Source: an uncultured Lachnospiraceae bacterium
GTDB lineage: Bacteria; Bacillota; Clostridia; Lachnospirales; Lachnospiraceae
NCBI GenBank assembly: GCA_910586705.1
Contig: CAJUJK010000040.1
Location: forward strand, 1-23,109
DNA: 23,109 nt
Reading direction: 5' to 3'
In this document: positions 7,822 to 15,993 of the stretch, piece after piece
Layout: the number at the start of each line of letters is the position of its first letter
Position numbering within the stretch: the stretch's first letter is position 1
Position numbers and translations under genes: made by a program
The notes under the pieces: model-generated
Told to the model about the DNA's origin: nothing
What the model saw: the letters and a program-made list of their open reading frames with translations, nothing else
Databases searched by the model: none

Positions 7822-7860
7822 GAGATGCAAGGGGCGGCTTTGGGACCCGGGGGTGCAAAG

Positions 7861-8094
7861 ATGTTAAGCGGTTACCAGACAGAGGAAGAACTGATTCAGA
7901 ATATGACAGATGCCGGCTGTAAGGAGGAAATGGCTGCAGATGTCCTAAACTGCTTAAAGCAGGGACAGAGGAAGAAAGGGCTTATGCTGCTTCAGCGGCA
8001 GCGGAAGGCGCTGCTTGACGGGATTCATAAAGACCAGTCCTGCATTGAGTATCTGGACGGTGTTATGACCGGGATGCGAAAGGGAGATACATGA
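7861..8094 (+). CDS. Small conserved protein (77 aa), paralogue of the protein at 10027
   Basis: Function unknown. It is a soluble, helical, charged protein with the pattern EEELIQNMTDAGC, GLMLLQRQRKALLDGIHKDQ, CIEYLD. The frame is open from an ATG at 7825, but the protein at 10027-10251 starts only a few residues before the shared core, so I prefer ATG 7861, preceded by a G-rich GGGGGTG. Its TGA overlaps the ATG of the LysE gene (ATGA), so the two are translationally coupled. In this window both copies lie just upstream of transport genes, suggesting a regulatory or accessory role; that is inference. Confidence 0.6.
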   Translation: MLSGYQTEEELIQNMTDAGCKEEMAADVLNCLKQGQRKKGLMLLQRQRKALLDGIHKDQSCIEYLDGVMTGMRKGDT

Positions 8095-8738
8095 TAGCGG
8101 AATATATTTGTAAAGGGCTGCTGATCGGTTTTATATTCGGGGTACCTGCCGGAGCCATTGGTGCATTGACAATCGGGAGGACGCTGGACAAGGGATTTAC
8201 AGCCGGTTTTCTGACCGGCATGGGTTCCTCAGCGGCAGATTTGATTTATTCCTGTGTGGGTGTGTTTGGCATTACGGTGGTTTCCGATCTTTTATCAGCC
8301 GGTCAGAATATCCTTCAGATCATTGGCGGAATACTGATCCTGCTTTTAGGGGGCGGTGTCCTTTGCAAAAAGAGGGCAGCAGCGGTGCAGGGTAGCGCTG
8401 TACAAAAAGAATCAAAAGGAACATTGGCTTTTTGTTTTCTGTCGGCATTTACGACGGCATTGGTGAATCCGGCAACCGTGCTCTCGTTTATGGCAGCCTT
8501 TGCAGCTTTTGGGATTTAGGGAGGGCTGGATGCAGGACAGGGAACTGTCCTGATCATCGGAATTTTTATCGGAACGCTTTGCTGGTGGCTTGCGCTCAGT
8601 GGCGTTACAGCTCATTTCCGGGACAGGGTGACAGGAAAAATATACCGATGGCTGAACTGTATTTTAGGCTGTCTTATGATAGGGTTTGGCATACTTATGG
8701 CGGTTGGGGGATTGAAGAATGGTCTGGAGCAGGAAGAA
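8091..8738 (+). pseudogene. LysE/RhtB-type exporter interrupted by one in-frame amber codon
   Basis: The first 142 codons encode the N-terminal two thirds of a LysE-type exporter: GLLIGFIFGVPAGAIGALTI, SSAADLIYS, a helix QIIGGILILLLGGGVL, and ALVNPATVLSFMAAF (the conserved NP motif). TAG at 8517-8519 stops it. The same frame then goes on without shift through VLIIGIFIGTLCWWLALSG and LNCILGCLMIGFGILMAVGG, the last two helices expected for the family. With the stop ignored the length (about 215 aa) fits. So one base change broke it, unless the codon is read through. The family exports amino acids or similar small molecules. Confidence 0.85.
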
Positions 8739-8998
8739 ATGATTATTTTGATGAAAATTGGTGACGAAGCTGTTGCGGTAGAGTGGGAAGAAAATGAGTC
8801 GGTTTCGGCGCTTACAGAACTACTCCGTGAACAGCCCTTATCCATACAGATGTCTATGTACGGAGACTTTGAACAGGTTGGTTCTTTACGGACAAATCCG
8901 CCGACGAAGTGAATGATCTGCTGGGCAGCGGGGATGTGACGATCACATTGGAATTACAGCAATTACAGGCTGCCGGGGCTTGCCTCCAGACGGCTTAA
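8739..8998 (+). pseudogene. Cyclophilin-like fold protein with internal deletion and frameshift
   Basis: The frame continuing from the LysE gene, with an ATG at 8739, begins ILMKIGDEAVAVEWEEN and TELLREQPLSIQMSMYGDFE, matching the start of bacterial cyclophilin-like fold proteins (about 110-120 aa). After VGSL near 8885 the frame is lost, and in another frame (from 8882) TDKSADEVNDLLGSGDVTIT matches the C-terminal end of that same family. The middle of the domain, about 35-40 residues including the strands around LYxGNQxVIFY, is missing. It ends tail-to-tail over the last bases of the LysR gene. Confidence 0.7.
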
Positions 8999-9850
8999 AA
9001 ACAGCTTTGCAGCCTTAGAGAAAACCTGATACTTTTTTGTAAAAAGATATACGTTTGAATAAAGCTCCGGGGACAGGGGGCGGAATGTCAAAGGATGGCT
9101 GCCAGTGGTGTTGATCAGTTCGTCAATGCACAGGGCATAGCCAATGCCAGCCTCCACCATAAGACCGGCATTATAGATCAGGTTGTAGGTGGAAACAATA
9201 TTTGGTTTCACTATTGCTTCGGTAAAAAATGTGGTCATATGGTGGCTGTTGGAGGTCTGGCTTGGCATGATCAGCGGGAGATTTGCTAAATCCGCGGAAG
9301 AGATTTCTTTCCTGTCTGCAAGAGGGGAATCCTTTCGCATAAGGATGCCCCACACCTCGCGCAGGGGGAGCTTCCGGGAATCGTAGCGGGGAGTAATTTC
9401 CGGCTCCAGTAAGAAACCCATATCCAAGAGTCCTTTGTCCAGCCGGTCAATAATGGCATCCGCATTGCTGCTGAAAAAGTGGAATCGGATGTCGGGATAT
9501 TCTTCCTGAATCGACCGGATGATCTGCATGATGGAAAAAGTGGAGCGGTATTCGCCGCAGCCGATATAGACATCGCCGGAAATATCCTGTTCGTTTTCAC
9601 GGAAGGCGCTTTCGGTTTTGTCCATCAGAGAAATAATTTCCTGGGCGCGGCCCCGCAGAAAGGTGCCTTCTTCCGTCAGAGTAACTTTTTTCCTGCCGCG
9701 GACCAGGAGCTGCTTCCCCAGATTCTCCTCTAAGTCCATCATTTGTTTGGACAGTGTGGGCTGTGAAATGTGAAGATATTCAGCGGCTTTTGTAATGCTC
9801 TGTTCCTCGGCAACGGCGAGAAAATACTGTAGCAGGCGGGTTTCGATCAT
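8963..9850 (-). CDS. LysR family transcription regulator
   Basis: A 295-aa LysR-type regulator. Residues 1-65 are the winged helix (LLQYFLAVAEEQSITKAAEY, HISQPTLSKQM), followed by the linker helix and a periplasmic-binding-like sensor domain from about 90 to 290 (DVYIGCGEYRSTF, LLDMGFLLEPE, LPLIMPSQTS, YNLIYNAGLMVEAGIGYALC). AAGGAG lies about 10 bases before the ATG. It is divergent from the small protein/ABC/FtsX operon, and a nested dyad lies between them, so the operon is its probable target. Its end overlaps the cyclophilin remnant. Confidence 0.9.
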   Translation of the reverse strand: MIETRLLQYFLAVAEEQSITKAAEYLHISQPTLSKQMMDLEENLGKQLLVRGRKKVTLTEEGTFLRGRAQEIISLMDKTESAFRENEQDISGDVYIGCGEYRSTFSIMQIIRSIQEEYPDIRFHFFSSNADAIIDRLDKGLLDMGFLLEPEITPRYDSRKLPLREVWGILMRKDSPLADRKEISSADLANLPLIMPSQTSNSHHMTTFFTEAIVKPNIVSTYNLIYNAGLMVEAGIGYALCIDELINTTGSHPLTFRPLSPELYSNVYLFTKKYQVFSKAAKLFLSRLEASPGSL

Positions 9851-9869
9851 AGGGGATACTCCTTTTTAT

Positions 9870-9919
9870 TTGTAAAATCTATCTAAATATATTTTATATA
9901 GCTTTTTGTTATTTTACAA
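9870..9919. promoter_or_regulatory. Nested dyads in the LysR divergent intergenic region, probable operator
   Basis: TTGTAAAAT (9870-9878) and ATTTTACAA (9911-9919) form a perfect 9-bp inverted repeat. Within it a 23-bp near-palindrome (9879-9901) starts CTATCTAAAT and ends TTTATATAG. The whole is A+T-rich and lies 20 bases upstream of the LysR start, where LysR proteins usually bind. Confidence 0.5.
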
Positions 9920-9954
9920 GAGCAGGGTGAAAAGAAGTTCTAAATCTAACACCA

Positions 9955-10014
9955 GAGAATGCCCAAAGTACGGGCATTCTCCGCACAGACTAGTGATTCC
10001 GCGAAGTGAAATCA
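9955..10014. repeat. Two small hairpins in the leader of the ABC operon
   Basis: GAGAATGCCC (9955-9964) pairs perfectly with GGGCATTCTC (9972-9981) around AAAGTAC. Thirteen bases on, TGATTCCGC-GAA-GTGAAATCA (9994-10014) forms a 9-pair stem with one mismatch and one wobble and the same GAA loop as the hairpins in the ligase gene. No T run follows either. The second ends 12 bases before the ATG at 10027. Confidence 0.6.
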
Positions 10015-10026
10015 TGGAGAGCAGGT

Positions 10027-10251
10027 ATGCAGGAAAGAACAACGATTTGTCAGAGATTAACAGAAGAAGGTGCTGACCCTGCGATGCTGGAGCAATACCG
10101 GCGTTATCAGGAGACAGGCAACATACAGGGACAGTGCGGGCTGATCTGCCGTTTCCGAAGGGAAAAAAATGAAGAATTGAAAAAAGGAAAAGAACAGCTT
10201 GCCTGTCTGGACTATATGATTGCAAAGGTGGAAAATGCCAATGAAAAGTAA
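10027..10251 (+). CDS. Small conserved protein (74 aa), paralogue of the protein at 7861
   Basis: Function unknown. Helical and charged; the core ICQRLTEEGADPAMLEQYRR, GLICRFRREKNEELKKGKEQ, ACLDYM aligns without large gaps to the 77-aa protein upstream of the LysE gene. The frame is open from GTG 10006, but that lies in the hairpin; ATG 10027 with GGAGAGCAGG before it is the better start. It is the first gene of the ABC operon and divergent from the LysR gene. Confidence 0.65.
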   Translation: MQERTTICQRLTEEGADPAMLEQYRRYQETGNIQGQCGLICRFRREKNEELKKGKEQLACLDYMIAKVENANEK

Positions 10252-10295
10252 AATGCGCTGGTGGAATGAATGGAGCAGGAGGCGGTAACAGAAAG

Positions 10296-11078
10296 ATGAA
10301 AGAGATAATTTTTCAAGGGACAGATATGGTAAAAACTTTTGGGGAGACAACCGTTCTACAGGGAATCAGCCTGAAACTGTATTAAGGCGATTTTACGGTC
10401 ATCATGGGTTCTTCCGGCTCTGGTAAGTCCACCCTTCTTTATGCGATCAGCGGAATGGACCGGTTAAGCGGGGGACAGCTTTTCTATAAGGGAAAACAGT
10501 CATATGGAAAGACATTTTCCGATGGAATGCTTGATATTGCCCATGCGTCGGAGAAGGAGCTAACCTGCCTGCGGGCGCAGGATTTTGGGTTTGTGTTCCA
10601 ACGATCCCATTTAGTCAGCAGTCTGACGTTAGAAGAAAATATACGCATGGCAGGTTTGATTTGTGGTTCCATGTCTGAAAAGGAGATTTGGGAGAAAACG
10701 GATGTCTTAATCCGTCAAATGGGTCTGGAAAAGGCGAAAGACAGACTGCCTGCACAGGTTTCCGGCGGGGAGGCGCAGCGGGCGGCTGTGGCAAGGGCTG
10801 TTATTGCAGCCCCCGGGATCTTGCTTGCGGACGAACCGACAGGAGCTTTGAACAAGGCAAATACAGAAGAAGTTCTGGATCTTCTGACATTGCTTTATGC
10901 GCAGGGGCAGTCCGTTCTGCTGGTGACCCATGACAGGGAGGCCGCCCTGCGCGGAAACCGCATCCTGTATCTGGAAGACGGCAGCATTGTCGGGGAACTG
11001 GAGTTAAGTCCTTATCGGGGAAAGGACAGGGAGAGAGAACAGAAACTTGCATCCTGGCTGGAGGGTTTTCGATGGTAG
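10296..11078 (+). pseudogene. ABC transporter ATP-binding protein (LolD/MacB type) with an ochre codon near the start
   Basis: From ATG 10296 the frame reads MKEIIFQGTDMVKTFGE, TTVLQGISLKLY, then TAA (10383-10385, codon 30), then GDFTVIMGSSGSGKSTLL and the rest of a normal ATPase. Relatives have a Glu (GAA) at this position, so a G-to-T change explains it. The rest is intact: Walker A GSSGSGKST, Q-loop FQRS, signature VSGGEAQR, Walker B ILLADEPTGAL, switch LLVTHD. Translation could restart at ATG 10404, but that would start just before Walker A and lose the first strands. It overlaps the FtsX gene by 7 bases and would drive it. Likely nonfunctional unless read through. Confidence 0.85.
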
Positions 11079-13468
11079 GGCAGGCAAGGAGTAGAGTATA
11101 TATGAAAAAGTTTCAAATGCTGCTGTGGGCAGCATGGAGAAAGCAAAAGGGAAGTATTTGCGGAATTTTTTTGCTGGTGGCTGTCCTTTCCATGTGTCTG
11201 TTTTCCTCTTTGACACTGTATGTCAGCGGCAGGCAGTCCGTAAAGGCGGAGATGGAACGTCTGGGATTTGGAGATCTTACCATATGGGTAAACGGGGTCA
11301 GGGAAGGTCTGGCGGAGGAGATCGAAAATATTTCGGATGTGGAACGGGTGACATACCAGCCGCTTATCTTTTCCGGCTATGAGGTAAACGGCTGTTACTC
11401 CGATAATGAGGGGCAGCTTCTCTGTTCGGACGATTCGGTTCCTTACCGTTTCATTGATGAGCACGGGAATGAGCTGTCTGTCCATGGATCAGGAACTTCC
11501 GGAAGCACTGGCACGGGAATTGTCAAGGGAACCGTTTACATTTCTCCGGCCATGAGGTCTGCTTTTGATGTGGAGACTGGGGACAGCATTCAGTTTGAGT
11601 TATCCCGCAAGGATGGTATTTACAGCCTGACCGTGGCAGGATACTTTGCGGACGGATTTATGGGAAGCTCCATGATTGATATGAAAAGCTTTCTGGTAAG
11701 CAGGGAGGATTATGCCGCCATGCAGGAAATTGTCCATGCCGCAGCAGATGTGGATGTACTGGGGCGGGAAGGCGCCATGCTGCATATTTTTCAAAGGCAG
11801 GGAAGTCCGCTTTCTGCGCTGGATTTCCACAAAGCAGTACAGGAAGGTACGGATATATCCCTTTATACGGAATTTAGCTATCAGCAGGAGTCCATTTTGA
11901 ACTATATGCTTTTATTGCAGGATATTCTTGCCGGATTTCTGACTGCCTTTTCCGCAGTTTTATTTCTGGTCTGCATGGTCGTGACGGGGCACAGCTTATC
12001 CACAGTAGTGGAACAGGATAAAAAAGACATGGCGGTCTTGAAAACATTGGGTATGCCCGGAGGAGAAATACGGAATGTATATTTTCTGCTTTATGGGGGC
12101 GTTATCCTAACGGGGATGCTCTTTGGGCTTTTGTTTGCAGAAAGGATTGCAGACATGCTGGCCCGGGGGCTGGTCACCTCCACAGGAATGCTGGTTTTAG
12201 TAAAGCTGCCTTTTCTGCTCTGTTTTCTGCTGCTTATGGCGTTTATTCTGGTATTCGCGGTTTTTCTGGTCCTGCGGACGGGAAAGATACTGGCGGTTGC
12301 TCCTATGGAGAGCATTCGGGAAACGGAGGAGAGAAAAAGAGTGCGGACGGCAATCCGCCGGCGGTTTCTGGAATGGGATATTGCCCTGCGGGAATTAAGG
12401 TTTGAAAAGAAGAATTATATTGCACTGTTTCTGATAGCTGCTTTTCTGGCAGTTTTTCTGGCGGTGATCGGGCGGATGGGAACATGGCTGGGGCCAGACG
12501 GGGAGGGGCTGATGAATGCTTTCAGCGTGGCAGACCATGACCTGGGGGTACAGCCCTTTAACCGGGATGTGGCGATGGACGAGATTGAACGGGTCATAGA
12601 ATGGTATTCTCCTATCCGGGAAAGGTATGAACTGGCTATGGAGAGTGTCACGGTAAACGGGCAGGAATATGAGGCGAATGTGCTGAATGACACAGAATGG
12701 TTCCATATCTTAAACGGGCGTGTCTGTGATGGGGACAGCATCTTGATCACGGATACCGTGGCGAATGAATTGCAGCTTTCCATAGGAGATGCCGTGAAGG
12801 TGGCAGCAAATGGACAAAACGGGGACTATCGGGTGTCCGGGATCTACCAGTGTGCAAACGGCATGGGAAGCAACATCGGCATGAGCATGGAGGGCTACTC
12901 CAAAATAGGCGATATTACAGGATATATCTGGTGTTACCACTATATTTTGGAAAATGGGAATATGCGGGACTTTGCAATGGGTTATTTACAGGAGCATTAC
13001 CGTGGAATTGATGTACATACCAACAGCTGGTCGGGACTTAATGGAATCCTCTTTTTGATGCATATCCTGATCTTGGCGCTTTATGTGATTGCTGCAGTGT
13101 TCATCCTTGTATCGGTGGCGCTCATCTCTGGAAAGCTGCTGCAGGCTGAGACGGGAAACATGGCTGTCTATAAAAGTATGGGGTTATCCACGGGAAGGCT
13201 GAGACGGTCTTTCGCATTGCGCTTTCTGACCGTATCTGCGGCAGGGACGGCAGCAGGGATTTTGCTCTCTGCCCTGACTGCTGACGGGATGATCGGAGAG
13301 ATGTTCCGGCCATTCGGAATCGGGGATTTCCATTCGGGTTTCAGTGTGATGGGGACATTCCTGCCGCTTGTGGTTATACCGGTATTATTCTTTCTGTTTG
13401 CCTGGGCTTTTTCTGCGAGATTAAAGCAGGTGAGTATAGTAACTCTGATAACGGAAAATTCAGATTAA
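11072..13468 (+). CDS. FtsX-like ABC transporter permease
   Basis: A 798-aa membrane protein with two FtsX units. A first helix lies at about 26-50 (ICGIFLLVAVLSMCLFSSLT) followed by a large outside domain (to about 285); then three helices (FLTAFSAVLFLVCMVVTG, FLLYGGVILTGMLFGLL, LPFLLCFLLLMAFILVFAVF). The second unit has a helix near 450 (IALFLIAAFLAVFLAVIG), another outer domain, and three C-terminal helices (HILILALYVIAAVFILVSVA, VSAAGTAAGILLSAL, PVLFFLFAWAF). This layout is that of MacB/BceB-type permeases for peptide antibiotics or lipoprotein-like cargo. GGAGGG precedes ATG 11072, inside the end of the ATPase gene. Its ATPase partner is broken, so it may be idle. Confidence 0.85.
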   Translation: MVGQARSRVYMKKFQMLLWAAWRKQKGSICGIFLLVAVLSMCLFSSLTLYVSGRQSVKAEMERLGFGDLTIWVNGVREGLAEEIENISDVERVTYQPLIFSGYEVNGCYSDNEGQLLCSDDSVPYRFIDEHGNELSVHGSGTSGSTGTGIVKGTVYISPAMRSAFDVETGDSIQFELSRKDGIYSLTVAGYFADGFMGSSMIDMKSFLVSREDYAAMQEIVHAAADVDVLGREGAMLHIFQRQGSPLSALDFHKAVQEGTDISLYTEFSYQQESILNYMLLLQDILAGFLTAFSAVLFLVCMVVTGHSLSTVVEQDKKDMAVLKTLGMPGGEIRNVYFLLYGGVILTGMLFGLLFAERIADMLARGLVTSTGMLVLVKLPFLLCFLLLMAFILVFAVFLVLRTGKILAVAPMESIRETEERKRVRTAIRRRFLEWDIALRELRFEKKNYIALFLIAAFLAVFLAVIGRMGTWLGPDGEGLMNAFSVADHDLGVQPFNRDVAMDEIERVIEWYSPIRERYELAMESVTVNGQEYEANVLNDTEWFHILNGRVCDGDSILITDTVANELQLSIGDAVKVAANGQNGDYRVSGIYQCANGMGSNIGMSMEGYSKIGDITGYIWCYHYILENGNMRDFAMGYLQEHYRGIDVHTNSWSGLNGILFLMHILILALYVIAAVFILVSVALISGKLLQAETGNMAVYKSMGLSTGRLRRSFALRFLTVSAAGTAAGILLSALTADGMIGEMFRPFGIGDFHSGFSVMGTFLPLVVIPVLFFLFAWAFSARLKQVSIVTLITENSD

Positions 13469-13484
13469 AAAGGAAGAGGAGACA

Positions 13485-14156
13485 ATGAACATGAAAAAGA
13501 ACAAATTGACAATTCTGGCTGCAATAACTGTCCTTGGCCTGACAGTGTTTTCCGGCTGCGGGGCTGGAGCGGGAGACCCGGGGGAGCCGCCTGCGGAAGT
13601 GGTAAATGGGGGAAGTATAGATACGGAAGATATCAACCCGGAGGATGCAGACAAAGAAAATAAATCTGTGCAGGCTGGGGGTAATGATGGCATGGATGTG
13701 ACGGAAGGCGCAGATGCGTATGAAAGTGAAATTCTGACGAATGCCATTTCTGTCCGCGTTGGCAGGGACGGTACGGAAGAGTGGAATGTGGATATGTATC
13801 ATAATGATGCGGCATTAACCATGCTGGATTACCTTTCCGATTCCGCAATGCTGTTTCCCACCTATACCTATGACGAAGATGGCGGGTTCGTGGCGCAGAG
13901 TGTCCGGGGAAATTACACCAGGGATGACGAACAGACCATTACGGATGTAAAGACCGGCGAACTGTATCTGTTTGGCGGCGGTCAGCTTCGATTCTATTTC
14001 AAGGATATAGAAGGGGCAAATATCACCGCCACGCCCATAGGATATTATACGGATGTGGAGGGGCTGGCAGAAGCCGTGCAGGAAGCCTATACATCCAATC
14101 TGGATGATACATGGGGCGTGGAAGTGTATTTCTGGATTACAAAGACTCTGGGGTAA
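13485..14156 (+). CDS. Lipoprotein of unknown function, third gene of the ABC/FtsX operon
   Basis: 223 aa. The leader MNMKKNKLTILAAI...VFSGC has a lipobox with Cys25. An acidic, Gly/Pro/Asp-rich linker follows to about residue 75, then a compact domain with ILTNAISVRVGRDGTEEWNV and repeated Tyr/Asp-rich strands. I do not recognise the domain. AGGAAGAGGAGA precedes the ATG, 16 bases after the FtsX gene, so it belongs to the same operon and may be the outer partner of the transporter. Confidence 0.7.
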   Translation: MNMKKNKLTILAAITVLGLTVFSGCGAGAGDPGEPPAEVVNGGSIDTEDINPEDADKENKSVQAGGNDGMDVTEGADAYESEILTNAISVRVGRDGTEEWNVDMYHNDAALTMLDYLSDSAMLFPTYTYDEDGGFVAQSVRGNYTRDDEQTITDVKTGELYLFGGGQLRFYFKDIEGANITATPIGYYTDVEGLAEAVQEAYTSNLDDTWGVEVYFWITKTLG

Positions 14157-14219
14157 AAGGCTGATGGAATCATTTTTTCTTTGCGTAAAAAAGTACATTA
14201 GTATCTGTGAGGGTGGCTT

Positions 14220-14330
14220 ATGAGCAGATGGGATCAGGAAGCTGAAAAAATAATGATTGAGCGTTTTGGAAAAGATACGATTATAGAGCTGTCAACAGTA
14301 GACAATGAAATTTCAGAAGCCGGTATTTAG
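14220..14330 (+). pseudogene. N-terminal stub of a pyridoxamine 5'-phosphate oxidase-like protein
   Basis: From ATG 14220 (GAGGG 6 bases before) the 36 codons give MSRWDQEAEKIMIERFGKD, TIIELSTVDN, then SEAGI and TAG. This matches the start of the pyridoxamine-oxidase-like/flavin-binding proteins (typical form RFGxDTIIxLATVDNGIPxVR). The rest of the ~140-aa protein is absent; the minus-strand chemoreceptor end lies 44 bases on. Confidence 0.65.
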
Positions 14331-14366
14331 GTATGTCTTGAAAAAACGAGGCTGCCATGCTTCCCC

Positions 14367-14387
14367 TTGCCAATCATAGATTGGCAA
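14367..14387. repeat. Perfect 9-bp hairpin over the stop codon of the chemoreceptor gene
   Basis: TTGCCAATC (14367-14375) and GATTGGCAA (14379-14387) pair perfectly with a 3-base ATA loop. The minus-strand stop TGA (14374-14376) lies in it. On the minus strand GGGGAAGC follows, with a T run only 25 bases on, so a terminator role is uncertain. Confidence 0.5.
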
Positions 14388-15960
14388 AGGTTACGGTTTC
14401 TTTCTCTAACTCGGATGCTACTTTGTGGTTCGTGTCCATGCGCTTGGTAATCTCCGTCATATCGGTTACCAGACGCTGGGTGCTGTCGGCGACGCCGGAA
14501 ATGCCGGCGGCACCCTCATCAATGGCTGTTGTGATGGTCTCTATGGCGTCAACGATTTCAGCCATAGAGCTTTTCAAGCCGCGGGTACTTGTATTAAACG
14601 AATCCATGGATTCTCTGATATAGGCGGCGTCCTCCTGATACTGCTGTCCGGAAGCGACGAAAGAGAGAAATTCCTTTAGAATGGATTCCTCTATGTAAGT
14701 GACCAGATTTTGCGCGTTCGCGGAGAGGTTGTAGACGGCATGGGTCACGGTATTGTTGACTTCCTGAATGTGGTTAGCCGTTTCGCTGCTGGAAGCCGCA
14801 AGCTGGCGGATTTCCTCTGCCACTACCGCGAAGCCTCTGCCGGCTTCTCCTGCCCGTGCCGCTTCCACGGCGGCGTTTAAGGCGATCAGGTTCGTCTTGG
14901 AAGCAATCTCCAGAATATCGTGCGTAAGGAGGTTTACCTGATCCACACTGTGGCTTCCCTCGATTGCCTCATTTAAGACATCCAGAATTTCCCTGACTTT
15001 GGCGTTGGTGTTATCCAGACTTTTCTGTGCAGACTGTCCCATTTGCGCAGCCCGTGTATTCATTTCACCGCAGTAAGAAGTGATTTTTTCGCATTCGTCA
15101 GCCATGTTTTCGGAGTCCGACTGCACATTTTTGGCGTTCTGGTTGATGTGGGAAGCACTGTCTGACACTTCCTGAATGGTTGCCGACAGTTCTTCGGCAA
15201 GGGCGGATAAATCGGTCGCGTTTTTGCTGGAAGTCTGCGTGCGGTATAAAACTTCCTCCACAACGCCGCTGATGCGTCCGGAGCAGAGCTGCAGCGTATC
15301 GAGAACACTCGCTATGGGTCTGACTACAGACCTTAAAATGAGAGATACGGTAATCAGGACGAGGATAATGCAGGCAAGGGTGGATGCCCCGTTTGTAATC
15401 ATGGAACTCAGATAGACGGAGGCAAGCTGTGTTCTGGCCTGCTCGGTTCTTGTACTGATGGATTCGTCCAAAATGCGGATGCTGTTTTCCACAGCGGTGT
15501 TGCAGGCGGCTACGTCACCGTTGGCAAAGGCGTAGGCATCCTGTGTTTTGCTTGCTGCGCTGGCGCACACGAGGAAAACGAGAGAATGCTTCAAAGAATC
15601 ATAATCGGCAAGCAGCGCGTTGTAGGTTTCCCTGTCGTCATCGCTGATATAGATTTCATAATCCGCCAACATGCCGTCCAGTTCCGCTTCTGCATCTTTT
15701 ATGTCGTTGACGAGGGTAATCATGGTGTTATAGTCGGTAGCCACAATATGCGACAGCGCCATTTTATGTATATTCATGACGGACTGGTGAATCCGTGCCA
15801 GATGGGTCTTTCCCGCCATATAATTGTCTGCAATAATTGCGGCATTGTCGTTGACATTTTTGATATTGGTGACTGCCAGCAGATTGGATATGAGCGCAAC
15901 TATGCCAAGCAGGGCAATGGGCAGTATTAAGCGGTACTTGATGTTTAATTTTTTCTTCAT
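14374..15960 (-). CDS. Methyl-accepting chemotaxis protein (four-helix-bundle sensor)
   Basis: A 528-aa chemoreceptor. Helix 1 (about 10-30) and helix 2 (about 188-212) flank a helical outside domain of about 155 residues of the four-helix-bundle type. The HAMP-like region after helix 2 is short. The signalling hairpin is clear, with tip EIASKTNLIALNAAVEAARA and GEAGRGFAVVAEEIRQLA at 350-388. I chose ATG 15960, with GGAGG 9 bases before it, over an upstream TTG. The gene lies 33 bases after the solute-binding lipoprotein gene and is probably cotranscribed, so it may sense ligand through that protein. No C-terminal CheR/CheB tether is visible. Confidence 0.92.
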   Translation of the reverse strand: MKKKLNIKYRLILPIALLGIVALISNLLAVTNIKNVNDNAAIIADNYMAGKTHLARIHQSVMNIHKMALSHIVATDYNTMITLVNDIKDAEAELDGMLADYEIYISDDDRETYNALLADYDSLKHSLVFLVCASAASKTQDAYAFANGDVAACNTAVENSIRILDESISTRTEQARTQLASVYLSSMITNGASTLACIILVLITVSLILRSVVRPIASVLDTLQLCSGRISGVVEEVLYRTQTSSKNATDLSALAEELSATIQEVSDSASHINQNAKNVQSDSENMADECEKITSYCGEMNTRAAQMGQSAQKSLDNTNAKVREILDVLNEAIEGSHSVDQVNLLTHDILEIASKTNLIALNAAVEAARAGEAGRGFAVVAEEIRQLAASSSETANHIQEVNNTVTHAVYNLSANAQNLVTYIEESILKEFLSFVASGQQYQEDAAYIRESMDSFNTSTRGLKSSMAEIVDAIETITTAIDEGAAGISGVADSTQRLVTDMTEITKRMDTNHKVASELEKETVTFANL

Positions 15961-15993
15961 AATCCCTGTAACCTCCAAAAGATGTCTGTGCTT

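Noticed and set aside
8517..8519. Amber codon as pyrrolysine or programmed recoding
   Set aside because: No downstream stem-loop or family precedent for LysE proteins; an ordinary nonsense mutation is simpler, given the other broken genes nearby.
12415..12783. Minus-strand open frames opposite the FtsX gene
   Set aside because: Ser/Pro-rich shadows of a well-supported permease.
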